A stretch of 64,000 nucleotides of DNA, from NCBI GenBank assembly GCA_009363875.1, contig CM018692.1:93896137-93960136 (forward strand), written 5' to 3'. How positions within the stretch are numbered: position 1 is the stretch's first letter; each line of letters begins with the position of its first letter. The translations under genes and the position numbers were made by a program. Below, piece by piece: positions 22,054 through 33,145 of the stretch. Origin of the DNA: Mikania micrantha (taxonomy: Eukaryota > Streptophyta > Magnoliopsida > Asterales > Asteraceae). The notes beneath the pieces were generated by a model that did no database searches, was not told the DNA's origin, and saw only the letters and a list, made by a program, of their open reading frames with translations.

Positions 22054-22872
22054 ATGGCCAATCCACCTGAGCGTTATATTTACCAGAGGTTTCCATATGT
22101 TGTACTTGATGACACACCGAGCTCGAGTTCGGGTTCCGATTCTGATCCTACGGAGGCGACTTCGTCTGCATCACAGACTGCACCACTGTTGCCACATACA
22201 CCATCACCTATACCAGCTACGCCACCACCACCATCAGTCCCATCTATTTCACCTAGACATTCTCAGGCTCCGCTTGAGGATGCATCAGCACAGTGGAGAC
22301 AGAGCCCCTCACCTTAGAGGGTGCCGGCTTGGGACGAATTGAGACATATGTGGGGTAAAGCCCGCAAGACTACAGGGTTACCTCCACGGCGACAGATGGC
22401 TCCCAGGGATGAGCCTAACACTATACATGAGGTGGGAGAATCCTCCCATCAAGCTGAGATACGGGCGCAGTTGCAGCAAGTCACTTAGGACTTGCAGGGG
22501 ACACATCAGAGCCTGCAGCAGTGTCAGGCTACAGCAGAGGATACTCGCATGACTATACTGCAGATCCTTACTTCCCACTTGACCCTTATGGATCAAGTGA
22601 AGGATTTAGATACTGACACTAGAGCGTGGAGAGTAGCGGTTAAGAACAGACTGAGGATGACTTGGGGACAGATTGTGCTTGCTGCATTCTGGCGGCAAGT
22701 GGCATTGATGAGGGAGAGATGGGTGAGGATGAGAGAGGTTGTGAGGGCTGGAGCTGTGAGAGTGATAGAGGGTGTTAGTATGTTGAGTCTGGAGGCGAGG
22801 ATGGTAGCATTGGCTATAGTACTGGCAACTATAGCCATCGTGATGGTATGTTTACCGTACTTTTTACGGTAA
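22054..22872 (+). pseudogene. Extra ORF upstream of gag, tail-anchored-looking protein, two TAG stops
   Basis: One reading frame runs from ATG 22054 (MANPPERYIYQRF...) to TAA at 22870-22872, about 272 codons. It is interrupted by TAG at 22315-22317 and 22486-22488. Replacing T by C in either stop gives CAG (Gln) in a CHG context, as expected from deamination of methylated cytosine. The N-terminal part is Ser/Pro/Thr-rich and low-complexity. The middle has heptad-like Leu/Gln/Met spacing suggesting a coiled coil. The last 25 residues (LAIVLATIAIVMVCLPYF) are a hydrophobic segment followed directly by LR and the stop, as in tail-anchored proteins. I recognise no family. Extra pre-gag ORFs are known in other plant gypsy lineages such as Ogre. 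The ATG directly follows an acceptor-like TTTGTACAG. Confidence 0.6.
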
Positions 22873-22980
22873 GATCTTATATGGGTGTGCATGTTTTGGG
22901 ATCATCATTGTATATACCGTCAGTGACATGCGGATAGGTTGAGAGTGGGATAGGTTTAGAGTGGGATGAGAGTGGGATGT

Positions 22981-23290
22981 TTGTGAGAACATATCTGTTG
23001 TCTGTATGGCAATATATCACAGAACTTTGAGAACATTGTTTGTGTGCGAACATATCTATTGTCTGTATTGAAATATATCACAAAACTATGAGAACATTCT
23101 TGTGTGAGAACATATCTATTGCCGGTGTGGCAATGTATCAAAGAACTGTATGTGAACATTCTTGTGTGAGAACATATCTATTGCCGGTGTGGGAATGCAT
23201 CAAAGAACTGTGTGTGAACATTCTTGTGTGAGAACATATCTATTGTCCTGTATGATAATATATCAAAAACATGTGAATGACATATTTATA
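22981..23290 (+). repeat. 62-bp minisatellite between the extra ORF and gag
   Basis: Five direct copies start at about 22982, 23043, 23103, 23165 and 23227, each opening TGTGAGAACATATCTATTG and containing TATATCA(C/A)A(A/G)AAC. Just upstream, GAGAGTGGGATAGG-type units (22938-22980) form a smaller repeat. It lies in the untranslated leader between the two ORFs. The short ORFs across it are repeat translations. Confidence 0.85.
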
Positions 23291-23549
23291 TCATAGTACT
23301 GTGAGCTGTGTAATATTATAACATGTTTTTGAATTAACAGGACTGAGTATAACTACGAACATTTGTGTGATCTTTGTGTACTGAGAACATGTCTGAACTA
23401 TATCAATGTAGTTATACTATATTTTCTTATAATCACATTTCAACATAAAATTTCAGTGTAACTGAATATGATTGAATTTATGTGATCAAACGTGTTATAT
23501 TATTGATGTTCTTGAACTGACCTGAGTTTGTCTGCATGTGAGCAGAATA

Positions 23550-24935
23550 ATGGCTCCTAAAAGAGGTTGGCCAGCTAAGAAAGCTACCAGGAACGTTACT
23601 AACCCTGAACTGAATCAAGTCCCACCTGTGAACATTGAATCAAATCCGAATCCACGTGTTAATCCGGAAGCGAACATGGTCCCACCTGAAAATTTGGAGA
23701 CAAATATTGTTCCACCTATGAACCCTGAAGTGAACATTGTTCCACCTGCTGGTGCAAGTGGATCTGAATCAAATGAAGCGATGATAGCACGAATACTGAG
23801 GGAACAACTATCAGCTTGTGGTGTTTTGACACACCACCAACCTCATATCACTGTGGGTTCTGGTGGGGACCATGATCACACTGAACATAACGCTACTGGT
23901 GGCCACGTAGAAACTCATAATACCACCGGGGCAACAACTAAAACAACTGTTCCTGATCCACCACAGCAAGGATGTACTTATAAGTACTTTGCTTCTTGCA
24001 ACCCTCCTACTTTCACGGGCAAAGAAGGAGCGGCTGGACTGTTGAGATGGATCGAGGAAATGGAAACAAAACTCAAGATCAGCCAATGTTTGGCAGAGCA
24101 TAAGGTGTCTTATGTTGCTTGTTCTCTGAAAGAATCAGTTCTAACCTGGTGGAATACCCAGGCTAAAACTTTGGGCTCAGCTACAGCCTACAGTTGACTC
24201 AATGGGCTAGAACGATTTTAAAACTCTGATTATGTCAAAGTATTACCCGATCACTGAAATCCAAAAGCTCCAAGAGGAATTCTGGAATCATTCAATGGTC
24301 GGTGCTGATTGTTTAGCTTATACCGATCGTTTTCATGAACTTACTTGTTTACTTCCCAATATGTTTCCTACGGAGGCATCTTTGATTGAGAAGTATATCA
24401 AAGGTCTGGTTCCCCAGATTCGGGGAATGGTGACTGCAGCTGAACCTACAACTCTCAAACGTACAATTCTGTTGACCGCTAAGCTTACCGATGAGGCGGT
24501 AAGGAGTGGTACTTTGTCCAAAAAAACTCAGACGGCGGTGGACCGTAGTGATGTCGTTACCTCGAATGTTTCTAAAGGTACTAAACGAAAGTGGTTTGGC
24601 AAAACCAAAACAAAGGCTCCGGCTGAGACTAGTCATAGCAAACCAATAGTGAAGAACTATGGTGCAACTGTTCCTGAGAGGAAAGTTTATACTGGGCAGG
24701 CGCCCAAATGCAACAAGTGTCCATTACATCACACAGGACCCTGTCCTGTTTGTCTGAACTGTAACCGAGTGGGACACTATGCTAAATATTGTAACTTTCC
24801 TGCTCAACCATTAAACCAAGCACCACGACAAACCACTCAAACCAACCGGTCATGCTTCAAGTGTGGAAGTCCTGACCATCTTATGAGAAACTGTCCGAAC
24901 AACAACACCAATCCGGGAAATGAAGCTAGGGGAGA
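23550..24935 (+). pseudogene. gag: gag polyprotein (capsid/nucleocapsid), frameshifted
   Basis: The likely start is ATG 23550 (MAPKRGWPAKK), 4 nt after an acceptor-like TGAGCAG; an in-frame ATG lies at 23538. The N-terminal third holds degenerate repeats of the type NPEVNIVPP. The capsid region includes YKYFASCNPPTFTGKEGA and LLRWIEEMETKL (about 23975-24070). The frame breaks at 24195-24197 and resumes in another frame at about 24211 (...SKYYPITEIQKLQEEFWN), needing two single-base indels within about 20 bp. Two nucleocapsid zinc knuckles, both CX2CX4HX4C, lie at 24751-24792 and 24853-24894. Gag would package element RNA into cytoplasmic particles. A third indel near 24931-24935 shifts the frame before the protease. 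Confidence 0.9.
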
Positions 24936-27900
24936 GCTTTTCAGATTGGTGAAACCGAGGCTAGGCATGATGCGAACATTGTCACTGGTGCATTTCTTCT
25001 TAATAATCTATACGCATCAGTTCTGTTTGACACAGGAGCATATAAGAGTTTTATCTTTCCTGAATTTGCATCATTACTTTCATTGCCTACGGTAGATTTA
25101 GAAACTCCTTATGTCATTGAACTTGCTAATGGCAAGTTAATCAAAACTAACAGTGTTATTCAAGGGTGTTCCTTGAATTTGAATGATCATCTTTTCAATA
25201 TCAATTTACTTCCTATTGAGCTAGGGAGCTTTGATGTTGTGGTCGGTATGGACCGGCTTTCTGATAACCAAGCAGAAGTTGTATGTCAACACAAGGTGAT
25301 CCTAATTCCATTACCGTCAGGTAATACACTGATAGTTCAAGGGGAACGATGGTAGAAAACTTGGTATCATTTCTTGTATGCAAACTCAGAAATGCTTACA
25401 GAAAGGTTGTCAGGCCTTTCTAGCACATGTGATCGAGAACTGTTCTGTACAAAAACAAATCGAAGATATTCCAGTAGTCAAGGATTTTCCTGAAATCTTT
25501 CCTGAGGATATATCAGGATTACCCCCAGTGAGACCAGTTGAATTTCGTATTGACTTGATTCCAGGTGCAGCACCTGTAGCTAAAGCTCCTTATCGTTTAG
25601 CACCCTCAGAGATGCAAGAGCTTTCAGGTCAACTACAGGAACTGTTAGACAAAGGTTTTATCAGACCTAGTTTCTCACCATGGGGAGCACCCATCCTTTT
25701 TGTGAAAAAGAAAGATGGTTCATTCAGGATGTGCATTGACTACAGGGAACTCAATAAACTAACAATCAAAAATCGTTATCCATTGCCACCAATAGATGAC
25801 ATATTTGATAAATTACAAGGTGCTACTTATTTTTCAAAATTCGATTTAAGATCTGGATATCATCAGTTACGAATTCATGATGATGATGTTCCTAAAACTG
25901 CTTTTAGAACTCGATACGGACATTACGAATTTTTATTAATGACGTTTGGATTAACCAATGCTCCTGCAGTTTTCATGGATCTGATGAATCGAGTATGTAG
26001 ACCTTATCTGGACAAATTTGTGATTGTGTTTATTGATGATATTCTCATTTATTCTAGGAACCAACAAGAACATGCTCAACACTTGAAATTAATCTTAGAA
26101 CTTTTGGTGCATGAGAAATTATATGCCAAATTCTCCAAGTATGAGTTTTGGTTACGGGAAGTTCAATTTCTTGGGCACGTAGTGAATGAAAACGGTATTC
26201 AAGTGGATCCCAGTAAGATCGAAGTTGTGAAGCAATGGGAAACACCACGAACCCCAACTGAAATACGTCAATTCCCAGGGCTGGCAGGTTATTATCGTCG
26301 ATTCATCAAGAACTTTTCAAAAATAGCCTTGCCACTGACAACATTGACACATAAAAATCAACCGTTTACATGGGGTTCCCAACAGGAGGAGGCATTCCAA
26401 CTATTGAAACATAAACTCTGCAATGCACCTATCTTGGCATTACCGGAAGGTACTGATAATTTCACAATGTATTGTGATGCTTCTCGTCAAGGTCTTGGGT
26501 GTGTTTTAATGCAGAACGATAAGGTAATTGCTTACGCTTCTCGACAACTGAAAGTACATGAGAAGAAATATACCACTCATGATCTAGAACTTGGTGCAGT
26601 GGTGTTTGCACTCAAGATTTGGAGACACTATCTATACGGAACAAAGTGTATTATATACACTGATCATAGAAGTCTTCAACACATTCTAGATCAGAAAATG
26701 TTGAACATGCGACAGAGGCGGTGGGTAGAACTCTTAAACGACTATGACTGTGAAATTCGTTATCACCCAGGAAAAGCGAATGTCGTAGCCGATGCCTTGA
26801 GTCGCAAGGAACGAGTCAAACCTTTACGTGTGAAAGCTTTAGTAATTACTATTCAAACCAGTCTAATTCCTCAAATTAAAGAAGCTCAGCAACAAGCTTT
26901 AAAAGCAACGAACTACCCTGCTGAGGAATTAAGAGGATTAGACAAGCAACTCGAAACTAAGATTGATGGAGTGTTGCATTTCAAAAGCCGAATTTGGGTT
27001 CCTTTATTCGGTAACTCTAGAACAATAATCTTGGATGAGGCGCACAAATCCAGGTATTCTATTCATCCAGGTGCTGATAAAATGTATAAAGATCTTAGAG
27101 ATTTTTACTGGTGGCCTGGAATGAAGAAGCACATAGCTGAATACGTGGATCGATGTTTAACATGTCTCAAAGTTAAGGCTGAACATCAACGACCTTCTGG
27201 GTTATTGCAACAACCTGAGATTCCCATATGGGAATGGGATCAGATCTCTATGGATTTCATCACCAAACTACCCAGAACATCACGTAATCATGACTCGATA
27301 TGGGTTATCGTTGATCGCCTTACTAAATCTGCGCATTTCTTACCCATCCGAGAAGATTATTCCATGGATCGACTCGCTAAACTCTATGTTAATGAGATTG
27401 TATCTCGACATGGAGTACCAATTTCTATCATTTCTGACAGAGACAGTCGATTTATGTCACGATTTTGGCAAACTCTTCAGAATGCACTGGGCACACAAAT
27501 CAATATGAGCACAGCTTATCATCCACAAACAGACGGGCAGACTGAACGAACAAATCAAACTCTTGAAGACATGCTCAGAAGCTGTGTGATTGATGTTGGA
27601 GGTAGCTGGGATATTCATCTTCCACATGTTGAATTTTCATACAATAACAGCTACCATACCAGTATTCAATGCGCTCCATTCGAAGCACTTTATGGACACA
27701 AGTGTAGATCACCTATCTGTTGGTCAGAGGTAGGTGAAAGTCAGATCCTAGGCCCAGAATTCATTCAAAAAACAACTGATAAGATCGCACTCATTCAAGA
27801 ACGAATTAAAGCTGCTCGCGATCGTCAAAAGAGTTATGCTGATAATCGTCATAGACCTCTAGAATTCCAAATAGGTGATCGAGTAATGTTGAAAGTTTCA

Positions 27901-28290
27901 CCTTAGAAGGGCATTTTCAGATTTAGAAAAAGAGGTAAGCTTTCACCAAGATTTGTAGGGCCATTCAAAATTCTTGAACGAATTGGATCAGTAGCCTACA
28001 GACTTGAGTTACCTCTTGAACTCGGTAATATTCATGATGTCTTTCATGTATCAAATCTGAAAAAGTTCCTAGCTGACGAATCATTGATCGTACCTTTAGA
28101 AGAGCTTCAAATTTATGACAAACTTCAGTTCAGTGAAGAACCAGTAGAGGTAATGGATAGAGAAGTAAAAGTATTAAAACGTAGTCGCATACCAATCGTT
28201 AAAGTTCGATGGAATTCACAACGTGGACCGGAGTATACGTGGGAACGTGAAGATCGGATGAAAGCAAAGTACCCACATCTATTCTCATAA
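24936..28290 (+). pseudogene. pol: pol polyprotein: protease, RT, RNase H, integrase, chromodomain
   Basis: The aspartic protease has the active-site DTGA at 25029-25040. Its frame closes at 25353-25355 and the polyprotein continues one frame over from about 25351. Reverse transcriptase spans about 25500-26260, with the catalytic FIDD aspartates at 26035-26040. RNase H starts at the CDAS motif near 26470 and includes the TDH motif at about 26659. Integrase follows: a zinc-binding region with HPGADKMY and CLTCLKVKAEH, then a DDE core with Asp near 27254, Asp in SDRDSRF near 27436 and Glu in QTERTNQTLED near 27543. TAG at 27904-27906 replaces the Trp expected after KVSP. In the same frame 27907-28290 encodes the integrase C-terminus and a chromodomain-like tail (VKVRWNS...YPHLFS). 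The product would copy and integrate the element; this copy is broken by one stop and at least one indel. Confidence 0.93.
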
Positions 28291-28340
28291 ACAATTGTCA
28301 TCAAGTAAGTCTTCACTAAATTTCGAGACGCAATTTCTCT

Positions 28341-28353
28341 AACAGGAGGAGAC
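28341..28353 (+). other. Polypurine tract
   Basis: AACAGGAGGAGAC lies directly before the 3' LTR (TGTGACA at 28354), the usual place for plus-strand priming. Confidence 0.8.
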
Positions 28354-30324
28354 TGTGACAATTGCAGTTGAGAATTACGTCATCAATGACATGAGCACAT
28401 TTGGTCGTTCTAGAAATCCACGTTGGTTTGATGATTGTAATTATTACAAGTTGATAGTATGCGAAAAATGGTGAACGTGGGTGAAAACCGTGCGCGAAAC
28501 GGAGTTACGGATTGTCCGGAATCGTAAAACGAAGATAAAATCAAAAATTGGACGAAATAGAGCTGGGGCGGTATGCCCCGGGCCACGCACCCAGTTGGGG
28601 CGGTACGCCCGGCGTGATTTGAGGCGGTGGATCAGCTTGAAATATCAGATTTCTTCCAGAACGTAATTTTTTCCTTCATTTCGACCTTGCACGACTTTCA
28701 GACGACCAAACCTTCATTTCCAGCCCTCAAACTCTATTTTGAAGCCATCAGAAGCCATAGATCGCACCAAGGATCGTATATACAAGCCCTGATCGTTGTT
28801 CAACGCGCAGAAATCCGTCAGATTAGGTAACGGTTCGTTTTAACCTTCTAGCTTGATAATGAGTGATTCGATCTTGATTTTGAACGTATTGATATAGTTA
28901 GGGTTGTTGATTATTGCCTAGATGATGGCTAGGATTGATTATAAACGAAGAACACGATGTTTTAACGGGTAAATCCTTGTTTTGATCTGTTGTAATGCCC
29001 GGTTTGCATGAAATCATACCCATGATTATAATGGTTTAAACCATTTGATTATGACAATGTAGGTGATTAGTTTGGTTAATCTTTGAAATGCAAGGTTAAA
29101 TCCAAGTGTTTCAAACTAATCACAATCATTAACATACTCATTGGAACGATTATCTGATGTTTATGATAAAAGTCAGATTAGCATGTTAACCATGGTTATT
29201 AAACCTATTCTAATGCTACATTGTGATATTTCATGATATTTGGGTAATCAATAACAAGGATTGATCATTCCTAAGCCATTAAACTATCTAGAAACTGTTA
29301 TAGCACTATAATCAACAATATTAACTATTTGGTTAATCCAAGATTATTCTGATTAATCAAGTGTGTCATCAACCTTGTATTACAAACCTGAATTAGTATA
29401 GGTTCCTACATTATCATACATTGTATGATATAACATTAAATTAACTAATTACATACTTAATCTCAGTTTGATGACTGTTAAGACAATGTCTTTGACATTG
29501 GACGTTCAGAAAGATCTAATCAGTAAATTAAAACATAAATAACTCATTAAACATAAATAAATGCAGAATTTCTCTATTACTATCAGTTGTGTGACATTCT
29601 GCTACTTCTGAGTTACCAGGTGAGTTTTGTACAACCCCTTTTCTTTTTAATCTTTTATAAACATCGGGGTAGCGATGTGGAACTTTTCAGAACTATATGA
29701 TATGTATCACTGTTATCTGCGTGATTTCATGTGATTGTTGAGAACTTGTGGATTTCATTGGATTTTGCCTGTAGAACAGAACACTATCACAGAACTTATA
29801 AGACCTCATTTCCGAACTGTATCTAGTGAACCCATGTGGGGTTGAATAGAAAACAATGATAGTACTATCAGCTGACAACCCATTTGCCGGGAGCTTGCAA
29901 CTCCCCTTGGTGTAAATGTTTGTTATCTGTTTCCAGAACTTCTTAATGGTTATCGTGAACTGAACTTTGTGAGAACTTGTATTGCATATCATATTGTTGA
30001 ACATGAACTTTACGAACTCACCAGCTTTGTGCTGACGTTTTAAATCTAAACATTTTTGCAGGGAGACAGTGACCCACCGGGTGAGGCAGCACTCTAAACG
30101 CTTGTAATTAAATAAGTTAGTCATGTAATAAACTTAGTTTGTAAACTGTACTGTTGTTTGTAATAACGATCCTTGTAATATATTTACTTTAAGTTAATTT
30201 GTGTGCTATGATATCGGATCAAGTAAGTCACACCATATCTCTGAGACATCACCACTATGCTTCCACAACCATTTCAAAGTGACGAATGACATCATCTCAG
30301 GTGACGAGAGGTGGGGGTGTGACA
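28354..30324 (+). repeat. 3' LTR of the gypsy element
   Basis: 1971 bp, TGTGACAATTGCAG to GGGGGTGTGACA. It is collinear with the 5' LTR except for two indels (see the 5' LTR). The ORF at 29693-30124 on the minus strand is an LTR shadow. Confidence 0.95.
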
Positions 30325-30329
30325 AAAAT

Positions 30330-31431
30330 GATCAACTTTTGATACGAGGGCTATAAATTCTCTTGAATTGATTTTTAAAACACATGTTCAACTTAATTTT
30401 ACCTTTTTTTGATGTAATTAATAAATTTAATTCAATTAAGTAATTATACTCTTCTTTTAAATATATTTTTAGTACAAATAAAACAACTTAATTACACTTT
30501 ATCTTAATATATATAAAAAATCAATAACTAAAACTTAAATTTTTTATTATTCAAATCATTAAGGAGTCATGAAACATTATATATTTGAAAATTTGGATTA
30601 TCTTTAACTAAATAGTCTCCTTATCTATGAATTATTAACTATTAGGTCATGAGATCAAATTTAAGAGAGAAATTTAAAATTTTAGAGAGAAAAGTTGTTA
30701 GAGGGTAATTTAGTTATAACCACTTTTCCCCCACATTTTTTAAACATTCATAACTTTTACATACAATATATTTTTTTTAAAAAAAAAAAAGTAAATGAGT
30801 ATACTGTTACTGTAAGAAAAATGAAATTTTTTCAGCTAATTGTGTCTAAATATCGTCATTGTATATTTGTTAAATGTTTGTATCTAATTATCTTTTTATG
30901 TTTTTCTTACAGATAATTGTGTCTTTATTACAGGTTATTGTGTCTTTTTTAAAGATCATTGTGTTATTTATACTCGTTATTGTGTCATCATTGCTTAACA
31001 TTATGTATTTTACAACATCAATGTGTTTTAAATTATTTAGGAAAACACAACATTGAGCAGAAACACAAAAGACACAATGACATGTACAAAAGACACAATG
31101 CCTATACAAAAGATACACTGCCTATACAAAAGACCCAATGACATATACAAAAGACACCATGCCTATACAAAAGACACAGTGACTTGTACAAAATTGTTCA
31201 TACTCGTCACTGTTTCATTTTTAAAGGTAATTATGCCTTTTATTAAAGATAATTGTGTTATTTATACTCGTCATTATACTCTCATCTTTGTTTGCAGCTT
31301 CTCAATGTTTAAAAGAACCCAAATCTCTAATCAAATATCTCTCAAAAATATATGTGTGTGTGTACACACATATTATTCTATATAATATTCATTTTCAAAT
31401 TTTATGTAAATTCACTATTATTTTAACTATT

Positions 31432-31472
<41 letters not shown>

Positions 31473-31501
31473 CAATTCATTTTCATGTGTTTTAATATAT
31501 A
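30330..31501. other. AT-rich DNA with a two-way ~20-bp minisatellite
   Basis: 30330-30700 is AT-rich and shows nothing identifiable. From about 30905 to 31000, units like ATTGTGTCTTTNTTAAAG repeat. From 31060 to 31195 the reverse complement, ACAAAAGACACAATGCCTAT, repeats about six times at 20-21-bp spacing. From 31200 to 31290 the first orientation returns. A (TA)n run lies at 31434-31469. The small ORFs here translate these repeats. Confidence 0.7.
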
Positions 31502-31990
31502 CTAGGTTTATGCCCCCCTCGCGCGTTGCTGCGGGTTATCACAGCAAACTTCGGAGAACGTGTCTTATATATCATTTGCAGAAACATAAGTTACATAGCA
31601 AAATTAAATCTTTCATCACGAGCTAAGCCCTAAACCCTAAATCCACACTTTTTTTCTTCTTGTGTCAAAAGTGTGAAACTCAAGACGTTACTATTCTTTT
31701 TTTGCCTTCTTGTGTCAAAGTGTGAAACTCAAAAGGATATCACAATACACTTACGGAAACGGGTATTATATTTCATTTACAGAAGCATAAGTTACATAGC
31801 AAAATCAAATCTCTTATCACAAACAAAACTCTATACCCTATATCAACACATTTTTTTTCTTCTTGTGTCAAAATTGTGAAAATCAAAAAGATAATATTAT
31901 TTTTATTTCTTCTTGTGTTAAAGTGTGAAACCATGAGAAAGTTACTATTTATTTTTCATGGTTTTTAATACCATATATAGTAATGTATTT
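31502..31990 (-). mobile_element. Helitron copies, minus orientation
   Basis: On the minus strand the end reads ATAACCCGCAGCAACGCGCGA...ATAAACCTAGT, with CTAG at 31502-31505. It is preceded by the family tail GCTATGTAACTTATG, found also at 4.1, 5.1, 46.2, 46.9 and 50.3 kb. A second, partial copy of the same tail begins near 31740, so two units lie in tandem. Confidence 0.6.
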
Positions 31991-32004
31991 ATGTATGTTT
32001 AATA

Positions 32005-33110
32005 TTATATAATAGTTTGACTATTTTATATGGTAATAGTTATTTTTTTCCTTTTGTTTTGGTCACAAAGATTTGCATAGTAAGCTTTAAAAGATTGAAT
32101 TAAGAAACTTTTATTTGCTTCATTTTGACCACAAAAGTTTAAATAGCAAACTTTTTTTTTCGTTTTCGCTATAAAAGTTGACTATCTTAGCAAGGCAAGT
32201 GTAAACTTTTGTTTATTATTTTTTTGCCACTAAAGATTTAAAAATAGTAAACTTACATTTTTGTCATTTTAGCCACAAAAGTTTTAAGTAACTCTTTTTT
32301 GTTTGTTTTTGTTACAATAGTTTGACTATTTTTACACAGTAATAGTTAGTTTTTTTTGTTTGCTTTGATCACAAATGTTCACATAGTACATTTTAAAGTT
32401 TTGGATTATGAATATTTTGCTCGCTTTATTTTAGCTGCAAAAGTTTAAATAATAAACTCTTTGTTTTCATTTTTAATGTAAAAGTTAACTATATCAAGGA
32501 AGCAGTAAACATTTGTTTATCTCTTTGGCCACAAAAGTGTTGTGATTTTTTTTCTTTTATTTTGGCCACAAATGTTTGAATAAAAACTTTTTGTTTTCTC
32601 ATTTTTATTACAAAAGTTTGACTATTTTAAGAGAAGAATGAGAAGAATATGAAACTTCAGTTTTTGTTTTCCTGGCCACACATGTTTAAATGGTAAACTT
32701 TTTATTTAAACATTAAACTTTTGCTTAGTAATGTTTTTTATTTTATTTTATCCACTAAGATTTAAATAGCACCTTATTTATGTCTGTTTTTGCTACAAAA
32801 ATTTGACTATTTTAACAAGAGAAAAGTTAACTTATCTTTTCTTTTGTTTTTGTTACAAAAGTTTAGATAGTTGACTTTAAATATTTAAATTTGAAAGTTT
32901 CAATTTGACCACCAAAAGTTTAAATAGTATTTTTTTTGTTTTTGTTATTGTTACAAAGTTGACTATTTTATACAAGAATAGTAAACTTTTGTTTTGATCA
33001 CAAAAGTTTTATGCAAACTTTTTTTTCTTTAACATTCATCTCAAAAGTTTGAATAGTAAACATTTTTTTTTTCTTTTCGATACAAAAGTTTGGCCAAACT
33101 AAATAAGGAC
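32005..33110. repeat. Degenerate tandem repeat of CACAAAAGTTTAAATAGTAAAC units
   Basis: About twenty imperfect units cover 1.1 kb. The recurring words are GGCCACAAAAGTTTAAATAG and TTACAAAAGTTTGACTATTTT, each followed by AGTAAACTTTTTG-like sequence, at about 50-60-bp spacing. No ORF is present. The array runs up to a Helitron-type 3' end and may be its internal minisatellite. Confidence 0.7.
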
Positions 33111-33111
33111 C

Positions 33112-33145
33112 TTACGCGTTACCCCGCGTGTGTTATCGAACTAGT
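33112..33145 (+). mobile_element. Helitron-type 3' end
   Basis: A hairpin ACGCG-TTACCC-CGCGT is followed by GTGTTATCGAACTAGTT, with CTAG at 33141-33144. The left end of this element is not identified; the tandem array to the left may belong to it. Confidence 0.5.

Larger units (their letters stand above)
19658..30324 (+). mobile_element. Complete Ty3/gypsy chromovirus (Tekay/Del-like)
   Basis: A full-length LTR retrotransposon of 10.67 kb flanked by the exact 5-bp duplication AAAAT (19653-19657 and 30325-30329). The order is 5' LTR, tRNA-Met-type PBS, an extra ORF, a 62-bp minisatellite, gag with two CCHC knuckles, protease, reverse transcriptase, RNase H, integrase, C-terminal chromodomain, PPT and 3' LTR. 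Integrase after RT places it in Ty3/gypsy. The chromodomain-like end with the motif YTWEREDRMKAKYPHLF points to the Tekay/Del clade of chromoviruses. Coding regions carry several single-base indels and stops, so this copy cannot make its own full set of proteins. It still has intact termini and could move in trans. Confidence 0.95.

Noticed and set aside
22873..23537. CRISPR-like array (regular 62-bp repeats)
   Set aside because: The units are contiguous diverging copies without unique spacers, within a plant retrotransposon leader.
30874..31385. Chain of short ORFs
   Set aside because: They read through the ~20-bp minisatellite in several frames.
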